This document shows, in pieces, positions 1-11,400 of a stretch of DNA of 64,000 nt. The notes under the pieces were generated by a model, which was not told where the DNA came from, searched no databases, and saw nothing but the letters and a program-made list of their open reading frames with translations. The stretch's first letter is position 1. Each line of letters begins with the position of its first letter. The stretch is from Puccinellia tenuiflora (lineage: Eukaryota > Streptophyta > Magnoliopsida > Poales > Poaceae). The stretch is from positions 2,312,316-2,376,315 of the forward strand of contig QRDG01000131.1 in the NCBI GenBank assembly GCA_012064385.1, read 5' to 3'. The translations under genes and the position numbers were made by a program.

Positions 1-118
1 CACCTACTGAAGAAACTAAAACCAACAATGTTGATGTGATTTATATGAAGGTGACTTTCCTTTTACCCTTGACTTGTTAATGCATCTAGTTTTCCCTAAC
101 ATATTTTTGTTGTTACAG

Positions 119-1786
119 GCATTACACCATGCACTTCCGATGGATTATGTGACCATAGCCAAGCTTCAGGGAAAGCTAGATGGGGAAGCCAGCCTGAACA
201 CAGTCCGGAAGTTAATTGACAAAATGGTGCAAGATGGATACATTAAGAATTCAGGCAACCGAAGATTGGGTAACTACTGGAACTTATCTGAAGCCTAAGA
301 TGCCTTCCCTGGATTCTAGCCTCTGTTTTTCTGGATCGTTCACATGTTTCATGTTGTTATGTGAAATTTTCAACTTGTGGAGAAGAATTAAGTCAAATAA
401 TCCAGCCCACTAACCAGTAACCACACTTCCTAATTTTTTTATTACTGATGCTCAAGTGATCACTTTATGCATGTTGAAGCTTATCTTCTTCTGATGAACT
501 GTTGAACAGCTCCCTTGAAGTAGAACCATCTCTCATGAAAAATGTTTTTAGCAGTAATAATTGCCTGTGGAGCTTTCTTAGATATGCATCAGCTAGAATG
601 CTTCATAAGTCTCGTCTGTATTAATTGAAAACTAATAATTTTTAGGATAACTGTTCCTCTCATTTCCTGTCCCCCCAGTATATTGCCGTAATCAATTCTA
701 ATACAGCGTATCTTCTAAAATTTACGAGCCTGGTTATGCTAGTATGATCTATTATGTGATTTACTAGGTTAGTGTTTTACGAAATGCATGTCACTTTATG
801 TAACAGGCAAAGCCGTGATTCCCTCTGAAGCCAGCAACAGAAAGCTCCTTGAGATAAAAAAGATACTGGAAGTTGATTTAGACGAAGCAATGGTATGCTA
901 TAATTTCTTCCTGACCACAGCCTCCAAGCTTTGTGCACTACTTGTGCTGTAATTCTACCACTCGCCTATATACTCCCAGCTGATCTCAAACTCTGGTACA
1001 CCATGCAGGCCATTGACACCAAACCAGAACCTGCTGAGTTTGACCGCAGAGACCGCCCTATGACTGGTAAGTGGCAAGTAACCATATTTCCATGTCTCTT
1101 GTACCTTTGGATTTGGCAGCAGTCTCTGCTGCAGCAATACCCCGACATGACCCGACAATGTCTTCTCAACAGAGCAAGAAATGAAAGATGGCTCGACAAA
1201 CGGCTGCTTCCACTCCGTCGGATCTGATGTTACACGCACTCGGGAGCTACGGGAGACAGAGCAGGATATGTCAGTGCAGAAGGACCCCAGCAGGACTCCG
1301 ACCAGCATGCGCGAGGTATTGACTGAAGCCTGATCCCCAAGTAGTCAGCAATGCACCATTAAGAAATTGAGCTTGAACTTGATGAACCGTGATGCCTTGT
1401 TGCAGCCGGCTACGTCCCTGGAGAGTGGGGTGCTCGGGCAGGGGAAGGAACAGGAAGTCCTTGGCTAGCGCGGACGACGACACCCAACAAGCCAAGCAAA
1501 ACAGGAAGGCCAGCCTGGTAAGAAGTTCATCTTAATTCCTCCACTTAGGCTTCTCTCTTTCCTCAGTAATGATCGGCCGCTGGCTGGACCTTCGAATTCC
1601 TCCACCGAGCTAAAATAACTTGATCCATAAATCTCGCACATTTGGCATTCTGGTGAGTCACACAATAGCTTGCATCGATTGGGCAGCTGTTTGGTGCTCT
1701 GCACGGATGATGAGCCTTGGTTTCTAACGCAGGTGAAGGAGCCGATCCTCCAGTACGTGAAGCGCCAGAAGGTCCCAGCTCAGTGA
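119..1786 (+). CDS. ASY1: 3' end of ASY1/PAIR2-type meiotic chromosome-axis (HORMA) protein gene, with a likely frameshift
   Basis: Six exons with matching phases can be read: 119-269, 807-892, 1009-1066, 1173-1315, 1406-1517 and 1733-1786 (TGA). The first encodes the end of the winged-helix/SWIRM-like segment (KLQGKLDGEA, TVRKLIDKMVQDGYIKNS). The following exons encode the charged tail (NRKLLEIKKILEVD, VGSDVTRTREL, DPSRTPTSMRE) and the last encodes VKEPILQYVKRQK. In plants ASY1 (PAIR2 in rice) is a HORMA-domain protein of the meiotic chromosome axis needed for synapsis and inter-homologue recombination; its conserved C-terminus contains the closure motif that HORMA domains bind. The HORMA domain itself lies left of the window. 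Exon 1406-1517 is 112 nt, one base too many: the SLESGVLGQ frame reaches a stop at 1466-1468, while RKSLA and the final exon need the next frame. Either the last ~40 residues are lost or there is a sequence error. All splice sites are GT-AG. Confidence 0.85.
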
Positions 1787-1985
1787 GTGGCGGAATCCAG
1801 CAGCGCAACTAACCTCGTAGCTCTAGTTCGGTTCGTTGCAACTTGTAAAGATAGTGTGAGAGAGCAGACATCCGTAGTTCAGTTCGTTCAGGTGCTTGCA
1901 ACTTGTAAAGATAGTGTGAGAGAGCACCCCCGCGGCAGATGTACATCCTTTGTCCTACGCTTGGCTTTTCCTTTGAGATAATATC
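1787..1985 (+). repeat. 60-bp-period tandem duplication in the ASY1 3' flank
   Basis: A segment containing GCAACTTGTAAAGATAGTG and then TGAGAGAGCA occurs at about 1838-1866 and again at 1898-1926, with a period of 60 bp. It starts just after the ASY1 stop codon at 1784-1786, so it probably lies in the 3' UTR. No coding potential is recognised. Confidence 0.7.
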
Positions 1986-3476
1986 TTTTAAATCACGCAG
2001 AGATTGTACCGAGATCAACACTTTGCCCGCTGCTGGAACATGACGATATACATTGGTTTGATTCTTGTTATTCTCGGTTCACTCCAACCGTTTGGTTGAT
2101 TGCATCCCTGTACCGAGATCTGCTCTCCTGGTACTCCACTGCTTGTTTGCTGTAGCTACTGTGATCTGTACGCCGGCGAGCCATTGCTGCCTGCTTTGTG
2201 CCATATGGTGAAAGCTATCCGGCGGGGACCGCATCCCTCCAACCTCTAATCTTGCAGGAAATGGGACGCTCCGGTTGCTCCGCGTAGAGCCATATATGGG
2301 ACCCATCTACAGTGCGACATACTGCTATTATTTATTTATTTATTTAGTAGCAACGTATAATTAAGCTTTTTTTTTGGTTTGGTTAGCCTTTGGTTTCTTT
2401 TGTCAATAAGAATAACTTGCAACATTGATGTTTAAACCACAAAAATAATGTACATGAAATATATGCGTGTGGACGAGTAGGTTTCGTTCCCTGCTCCGTT
2501 TGGAGTTTCATCGACTGTAACTTCTCAATTTTGAACCGATGTTTGGAATTTTTTAGATGAATTTGATGAAATCCGTCACACTCGGTTGACCGTTTGAAAT
2601 ATCCTTTGACGAGCAGGGTCATCTAGATCCTATACACGTATGTACGTGTTACACGTACACGTGTTTTTCAATGTCTTTTCTTCTCCGCTCAACCACATCT
2701 AATCGATGTTTTGAACTTCGTCATAGCATGTGGTCTTTAACCTGGAACCAGTGAATATGTTGTGTTCCGCTGTCATGGCAAACTGACGTCGGCGCAGCTC
2801 CTGCCGCGACCTCCTCCGTTGCACCACCGTTGTCCCTCGCACTGCTCGTTATGGGGATGTCACATAGACGAATTTGTTACAAACGTAGAGGTGTGAGGTA
2901 AATTCACCATGTAGATAGAGGTGAGAGTAAGCGGCGGTGCACATGACACATGTTGCAACCAAACGCTAGTGTTTGCGTTTCTCCAAGCCAGAAAAAAATC
3001 AATGCAAGCAACAAAATGGGTGTAGAACATGACTCCGTTCACATTTCTATTTAGCTAGACTCTGCAAAACCACGTATGAAAGGAGGCAAACATGATGCAC
3101 GTAACCAAACATGTCTTTATTGTATGCTATGGATATATTTATGTTCAACATGGCGATAGTTTTTGGCAGATTAAATTTTGGCTACTACAAAGAGAGGAAG
3201 TTTTTTTTTGTCTGGTTTAATTTTCACAAATCGTCGGCTTCAAGATAAATTTCATAAACTAAATTCGATTCTCAACAATCAATTTTTATTGTTAATTCAT
3301 ACGCATCGATCTGAAAACATCGTTGATATAAAGTGAAGGGAATGAAGTGGTAATGACGAACTGATAGAGATAAGGACATACAATATCTACGTGCAGTTCT
3401 TCGTCGAAGATCGGTAAGTATAAAATAAATTTAAAAATGGACTTCATGTGGGCGCAGCAAAGCGCGTCTTACCCTT
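1986..3476. other. Intergenic, no gene recognised
   Basis: This stretch contains an ATTT microsatellite at about 2330-2344 and AT-rich sequence. Short open frames look random and show no family signature that I recognise. Confidence 0.5.
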
Positions 3477-3480
3477 CTAG
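3450..3480 (+). mobile_element. Possible Helitron 3' terminus
   Basis: A short GC-rich inverted repeat (GCGC-agcaaa-GCGC, 3453-3466) is followed after about 11 nt by CTAG at 3477-3480, and the next base is T. That is the arrangement of a Helitron 3' end (hairpin, CTRR, host T). The stem is only 4 bp and I could not identify the 5' TC terminus, so the element's extent is unknown. Confidence 0.4.
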
Positions 3481-5426
3481 TGCTCCTCATTCGGCCAGCA
3501 TTTTCTCTCCTGGGGCTGTGGCACTGATGGCCGAGAGACTGTCACCATGGACCGTGTTGGAATAGTATACATGTGCTACCGCTAGAGTTATGGCCGTGCT
3601 GAGTCACTTAGAGCCTCTCTAACAAATCCTTTATATCGGGCCGGCCTTAAAACAACAGCTTTTTTAAGATTTTCGTGACAGTTTTTCGTCCGCGCAGATC
3701 CAATCCGGTTGGCTAATAAATTTTTTAGGGAAACTTAAAACGGACCTTAGAAATTCTCAAATATAAGGGTTCAGCCTCCGATTATTCAGTCTCATTTATT
3801 TCTCATTCCAGTTTGGTGGGAGGGACATTTCAGCTGCCTCTCCCCCCACCCGTGTCATCGCCAATCTCCTTCCTCCCGTGCCTCCCACCTCTCTTGCCGC
3901 CGGGAATCGCCCGTATGGGCTACCCTTTCCCCTCCCATGACGTCGGGTCGCCACCCGCCGCCACTTCTGCCGTCAACGAGAGTGCATCTCCCGCAGCCGG
4001 CACGGGTTCTTCGTCGACTCCCGCCGGTGGAACTGCCTCTGCCACATCTCCCGCTAGCCTTCTCGAGCTCCTCGACGTCGCTATTGTTTCCGTCCTCACG
4101 GCTTCATGTACCTGGTGCTGATGAAGTTCATGACTGACGTGACGTCGATCCATCCGGCATTGCGTGTATTTCCTCATGTGCACGTAGACGCCAATCTTGT
4201 TTTCTGTTAGCATTAGACGTCGATCATGTTAGCTGAAAACGTGTCGTGTGACTATTCTTGCCAAAAAGAACATTGTTTTGATAGAGCAACACAAACGTAC
4301 TGATAAGTGGAAGGTGTGGCGGCGCGGAGGTGAAGGCCAAGGAAGAGGAAGGAGTCGTGCTGGGCGCCGTAGCCAACGAGCGGGACGCGGTGGCAGGCCA
4401 TGACCATGTCCTTTATGTGCACCGTTGATGGGATACTTCTCTGTTGTGTATTTGTTTTTCCTCTCGTTGAAAAAAAAAAAACTGCAGTCAAGCCTAATCG
4501 TACGGATTAATTACACGAGGCAATCGAAGGGCCGAAATTAGGATGCGGCCGATCGGTTGTCCTGCACGATTCGATCTCGGTTCAGAGAAATTAGGAGCCA
4601 ATCCCCCCTTGTTGTCTCATATCGGTCGTTTTCCATGTATCAGGGTACATGTTATGGTAGTTACCGAACTTAACTTCATAGGAGCGACATTATTTTTGAA
4701 AATATGTACTACTGCACATTGCTCTGAATGAAAACATGGAGCAGGCTGACCCTGTAAAAGACCAAAGGTTGTGATGCCCTGTTTTTGCCATCTTGGTTGG
4801 GAATTTCATCCAGCATCTGAAGTTCTGAACGGTGTGTATACACCTGCGACATGCGACAGTACATAACTTGTAACATGCGGCCTGCAGGCTGTTAGAAATT
4901 CAAAGAAAGGGAGGTTCAAGACGATCGACCATGCATTGAACACAGAAGCGGCAAAGGCCATAGGTGGATATGACGCAGTGCCGACGGCCGTCATCATCGC
5001 ACAGGATACCGTCAGGACGCGCTAGTGGTGCAGATGCAGAGGAAGGGGACGCCAGAAGCATCGCCTCCATCTCCTCGGGCAGCCCGAAGCACACGGTGAC
5101 CGGCGCCTTCGACTCTTCCTCTGTACTTGCCAGAGGAGGATGGGGCCGCTCTGCGCTTGCAGAGGTTTGAGTCGGCGCGGTGAAACCGTGGGCTCATCCC
5201 GGCGGTGGCGGAAGATGGAGCACTCGTCGATGGGGGATTTTTTCTTTTCTTTTCAATCGGAACAACGATTTCCTAACTCGCAGGGGTAAAAGTGGAAATA
5301 AAAAATGACCCTCAACTCTGCCCAAGTAAGATCGAGAAAGAAGAAGATATACGCCGATTTTTTTTTTGAATTCAAAAAAAAAAGATACGCCGATTTCGTT
5401 CCCTCGCCGCTCAACAGCTGGAGTTA
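3481..5426. other. Intergenic and promoter-side sequence of the F-box gene
   Basis: There is a GC-rich stretch at 3800-4130 with short open frames, a second at 4290-4400 with a minus-strand open frame, and a third at 4960-5200. None gives a recognisable protein. A small duplication of GATACGCCGATTT around T- and A-runs lies at 5345-5395, just upstream of the F-box start codon. I could not place a TATA box confidently. Confidence 0.4.
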
Positions 5427-8400
5427 ATGGAGGGGATGCAGCGTTTTCGCCTGGTCCAGATCCGCGGTAAGCTGCCTCTGATACTCCATATCTGCTGCTT
5501 CTATGTGTGATGTTTTAGGATGTGATTTTCTGGCTTTTTATCTGGAGTAGTTGGTTCTTTCAGATTGATCTAAAAAGGTTACATCTTTTTTCCTGGTGGA
5601 GCAACTGATTCAATCTAAATCGGCTAGCCACCCTAAATTCTAACTTTGATGTATCGATCCCCTCCTCCTCCCTCCCCCGCTCCGGGCGACCGAGACGTGA
5701 CCTAGCTCGCCGGCCCCAAGCACCTCCCTCCTCCTCCCTCCCCCGCCGTCGCCGGAAGGGCCGCGCGGGGCGGTTCCGATCTGTGGTGGTGCGGCTCGGC
5801 GATGCTTATTACTCCATAGTTACCAGGCACATAATGGTGTTGCGACAGCAAAAGTATTAGAGTTTAGCATAGGATTAGAAAGTACACGGGGGAAATCAGA
5901 TGAGCTAGAGGAAAAGGATTTTTCTGATTGATTGACGATGGTCATGTGGCTAAACATTACTTGATACATCTAGACTGTACTACTGTTTTGCGACTGGTTT
6001 AAATTACATCGTCAACTAGTTGTCGGTGTGGGTCTATTATTTTACAAGAAATTAATTAAGGGTTCTGTAGAGATGCTTGGACTTGGCACTCGGCATTGTT
6101 GGGTCAATGCCTGCGTTGAAGTATTATTTCTTATAATAACTTAGAACGTTCCTCACTAAGGGTGTGTCTTTGATGTTAATACATAAGGTTGGGTTGTAGA
6201 GCTCTTCTTAGTAGAGGATACCATCAGTTGATAAGCAGGATACTGTTTACATTGGCCTAGCCTTTCTTAGGATTCATGTGGACCCCAGCCCTTGAGAAAA
6301 AGCCCACCAATCAGCTGTTTTGTATAAGGAGTCAGAGATGCATGACCGTCTCCAACACTACATTGTAGATTGAACAAGGCATGGAGGCTAATGCCTTGTT
6401 TAGGCACTATGTGGGCGAAGCTGGAACTTTGAGGGAGTAATGCAATGGTTGTTTGGAGAGGATATAGATCTCACTGGCTACCTAATGTGTTCCATTGGAA
6501 TGGTAGGTTGGGTTGAACACATTTCAAGATGAAAGGGTTGAACATTTCTTAGGACGAGATGATTTAACAAAAATAGTTACATGAAAGGATTGAACAAGTT
6601 TGAGGTTTCTGGGCAATTGCAACATGCAAAAAGAACAAATGACCAGTTCCGATTTTTCTTACTGAATCAAATGTTCAAGTAATTATTGTATGCTGGGAAA
6701 TGCTTGATTTTGTTGTTTGTTCCATTAGTGCCTGTGCTTACCTTAACAATGATGTATTGCAGATGGATCGATTGCTTCGGCTATAAGAAATGGATCTCCC
6801 TGCCGTCAAGATGATGATTCTCATGGTAGCAAAAGAATGATATATTCAGGGCCAGAACTTCCAGAGGTACACTATTAAGTAGTGATTTTGAACGACCTAC
6901 TGCAAGTACAAAATCATCATGACCGCTACACTGCTCAAATTGTTGACTTATGTTTGCTAAGTAAAAAAAAACTAACAGATCATTAGCGCTGCAATTTCTG
7001 ACAGTCCTGCTGTATTAGTAGCTATTTGTATTGGCTTGTGTTGCTCTTATCTCTAGGGGGCTTGGAATGGATGCGTTGTTGGTGGCTTGGAAGGGGGCTC
7101 TTATCTCTAGGGAAGGGCGGCTTGTGTTGCTCAAAAGTGTCGTTCTCTCGTCAGTGGTGATTTATATGATAACAACTCACTACTTCGGTTCTTGAAAAAA
7201 TTGAAAATGGCTGCTGTGCTTGGCTGTGTCGCGGGGAAGGATCATGCAATGGCGGCCATTGTCGAGTGAAGTGGGCGATCATCTATCGCCAAAGCAGTTA
7301 GGCGGCCTAGGTGTGCACAACCTGACCAAATTCGGCCGTGCGTTGCGTCTAGGATGGCTTTGGGCGGCCCGGAAATCTCCTGCAAGACCCTGGGTTGGCT
7401 CGGCTCTGCCGTGTGATCAGATCGACAGAGACCTATTCGCAGCAGTCACATAAATTACTCTTGGTGATGTTTCCATCGCCAACTTTTGGCATGACAGATG
7501 GTTACAGCGTGCTGCACCAAGGATCTGGCCCCAAGCCTCCTCGCCATCTCGGTCCGGAAAAATAGATCGGTGACGTGTTTGGGGAGGAAAAATGGCTGTT
7601 GGACCTCCGCCATGGACTCAGACCCGAGATGCCGTCAGAGATGCTTCCTCTTGCTCAACTCATTGACGAGGTGCAGCTTGATGACAACAACGTTGATTCT
7701 ATTAGATGGTGATTAGTAACCTCAGGAGTGTACTGTGGCCTGATTAATCTTGTCATGGTGTAAACTGCGCACATAGGTTGTGTGCAGGGTATAGTGTGAA
7801 CACACATAGGTTGTGTGAGAGCTATCCTTGCTTAGGAGTTAAGTTAGTAGGTGCTAGTATGTTCTAGACTACTATTTATATGTAATTCTTAGGCTGAAAG
7901 ATAGGGTAGCTCAGTAGAGAGCGGTAGAAGGCTCTAGAATGCTGTAGCACCAGCCTTGAACCCTCTATATAAAGGGAGGCACCCCATGTATGAGAAGGCA
8001 AGAGAGTTGGAGAGCATTAGTTGCTGCTCCTGTAAGGTCCTAGCATAGGTTGCTAAGGGCAAGTAAGTTGCAAGCCAATGTCCTAGCATAGGTTGCTGAG
8101 GGCGAGCATAGGTTGCTAAGGTTTGCCGGCTTTTGTTGCTGTGGTGTAGCTTCAGCAGGCATAGGTTGCCAAGCTTGTAGGCATTCGTTGCCCGTGTAGT
8201 GTAGCATTCGTTGCTGCAAAATCTAATAGAAAAGGAAGGCATATGTTGCCTGAAACTGGTGTGCTCCTCTCTAGTGCTAGTCCCCTGTTTTCTTCATTGG
8301 CTCAAGAGAGAGAACAGAGAGAAGAGAGAATAGAGAGGGAACTCCCAACATGTACTCCTCGCGCTCAGCATACATGGTCCAATTCGCCGGCGCCACTTCT

Positions 8401-11400
8401 TTTGACTCCTATACCTCAATTTGGAAATGCTGAGAGCCTGGAAAATGCAAATTCTTCATGTGGACGGCTACTATGGGTGCATCCTCACTGCGGATGCCCT
8501 CCTTCGCCGCTGTTGGGAAACCGATTATTTCTGCAAACTTTGCCATCGCAGCCTCGAGACGCCGTTGTACCTGCTCATTGAGTGCCCCTGGTCACGGAGT
8601 ATATGGTCACATAGCTTGATGGCCGATGAACGGCCAGGAACTCAACCAGACCAGCGATCTCTTGTATCTTGCCAAACCATCCTTGAGCCATCAGAAGCAG
8701 CAGCAGAACAACCAGTTAAACCAAATCAAAGCTTAGAGCAAATTATTCAGATAATTGCAGTGTGTATTACCACTTACCTAATGGTATTGTATCGACCGTC
8801 TTTCTCTCGATGTCATTGCCTAGTTTTGCGGTCATGTCAGACGCGTACCAGCCCGGCGCAACCGCGTTCACCTGTAAAACCAAGCAGGCAAAGTTTTAGA
8901 CAAGCTTGATACTGGTTAATTTGTGTTTTTTCTTGGTTGGCTTGCCATGACATGGCTGGTACTTGTCCATGGCTTACCTAGCAGCATGGTTTTGCCTAGT
9001 CACGTAGCTTGATGGCCGATGAACAGCCAGGAACTCGACCAGACCAGCGATCTCTTGTATCTTGCCAAACCATCCTTGAGCATCCATCAGAATCAGCAGC
9101 AGAACAACCAGTTAAACCAAATCAAAATTCAGAGCAAATTATTCAGATAATTGCAGTGTGTATTACCACTTACCTAATGGTATTGTCTCGAGAGTATTTC
9201 TCTTGATGTCATTGCCTAGTTTCGTGGTCATGTGAGACGCGCACCAGCCCGGCGCAACCGTGTTCACCTGTAAAACCAAGCAGGCAAAGTTTCAGACAAG
9301 CTTGATACTGGTTAATATGTGTTTTTTCTTGGTTGGCTTGCCATGACATGGCTGGTACTTGCATTTATGTTTCTGCTAGCATATTCCTCTTGTCATGGCC
9401 TTGGTCAATCCAATCACCCGGATTTGGCAGCGCAATAGTTGGCATGTCCAATGCTTCCATGATGTGACCTATCCGATGGCCTTTTTCAGCGTGAAGGCTT
9501 GGATGGATTATTAGGCAGGAAGAAGCAGCAGCAGAGGAATGATAAAGCTGCAGCGTACACAAGCTGAAAGACCATAAGCAAACAATTGCAAATCCAATAG
9601 AAGGGAAAGGCAAGAATATATCTAGGAGATGACCAGCAAAGAAACCGCCACTTGATCATTAGCAGGTCCACCATGAACGGCAAAGTAGTTTCCTCCGCTA
9701 AAAAACCATCGGCACCTGAACCATCATCTTGTCACCCCCAACTCGCTGATGAATATGGCCATGGCTGGTGAGTAAAGGATGTGGTGCTGTCCTGCGTGCC
9801 GAGTAGCCATCGAGCACAAGTAGAGGCCACCATTGCGCCACATTCACAGCGAGGCACGCCAAGCAAGCTGCAGCTGCCACTGCATGACCCATGTCTTAAC
9901 CCAACGAGCTATGAAAATTCGGACAAGATTGTAGTGCAGCATTTCATCGAGCAGCTTCCATACCTGAGTGAAGAGGAGAACGTGGTTCATGGTGCTCGAT
10001 GAACAACAGCTGAAGAACAATCCTCCACAGTCGCAGTTCCTCTCCACTTGGCCTCCTCCACCTCATGCTCCTGCCCATCTCGATGCTCCCTTTGACCTGC
10101 GCCATCATCTGTGGCAATACTACCGGGAATCAGATCAGGAAGGGTGCTTATTTGTGAAGAGCTTCACCCTGCCAGGGAGGAGGCGATTCGCACCGCTCAC
10201 AGGTTGCACATTCCCCTGTTTTGGAGGCCATCCCCGCTCCCGCTCGGCCTCCTCCTCCCCGCCGCCTCTCTATCTGCTACCACCTCTCCATGGACCTGAT
10301 CTTCTCCATATCTGCGTGGGAGGCGGAGTTAGGATCTGTACTGGCAGTTATCCGCAGGCGGAGGCCGACATGCATGGCTGGCAGGACGGCGCTGCCGTGG
10401 GTGCTGTCGTGCTGAGACCGAAAGGGTGGGGAGAGAAGTATTGCGTGTGTGAGGACGAGGCTGGGCCGTGGGGTACCTACCTATGCATGCAGTACAAAGT
10501 ACGAACTGCTGCAGTACAAGTCAAACAAGTAGTATATAGATCAGAGCCCTGCCCGCGCACGCCACCGATGTGTTGTGGATAGGCTGAGAGAGCGCCCCAG
10601 TAGGGTGCTCTTAATCTTTCTTAATAGTTTACCTAGTCCGTTTAACCTATCATCTTCTCATCTTAGTTACCTAGGTTTATGCCATGCATTGCTCGTTAGC
10701 TGCCAAAGCTGTTAACTTTCTGGGTGTTATTTCAGCTGTACAATTTGTATCTGCGTGAAATTAATGTGTTTGGCCTCTTTCTTTTTTGCATTGACATTAT
10801 TGATTATTATAGCATGATGTTGTGCAACATAAAACATCTTTCATTCATCTTGCTGCATAGAAAAGAATGTTGGTGACAGCTCCACATGTAATTCAAGTAA
10901 GAGTATATTTCACCCTAGTTAATCTGTAATATCTTGCTGGGGCAACAACTAATTACACTCGGGGAGAAAACTTCTCTATACAGTACCCACATTGCTAGAA
11001 TTGTACTCTGTATATTTCTATTGGCTCCCCCGCCATCCCCTCTAGTTACACTCAGGGAGCCATTTCTTTGAAATTCCATTGTTTAACTTATTCTCCCATG
11101 CTTGTGCATGCAGGACATATGGTGTCACATACATTCCCTAATGCTGCTGCGAGATGCTGCTCGCGCTGCTTGCGTGTCTCGTGCCTTCTTTCGTTCCTGG
11201 AGAAGCCATCCCCACCTCGTGTTTGATGTGTGCAATATAGGCTATGTTGGACTTGGTAGTTTCGTCAGCAGAGTTGATCCGATTCTGAAAAACCACTCAG
11301 GCAATGGCTTGAAGACACTCAAGCTTGAATTTAGTGATTTTAACAATGCCAAGGCCAGTAGCTGTATTCATAGCTGGCTTCAAATTGCTATTACAGCTGG

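Noticed and set aside
3813..4213. Open frames on both strands in a GC-rich intergenic block
   Set aside because: No recognisable product, no splice structure, opposite frames equally long.
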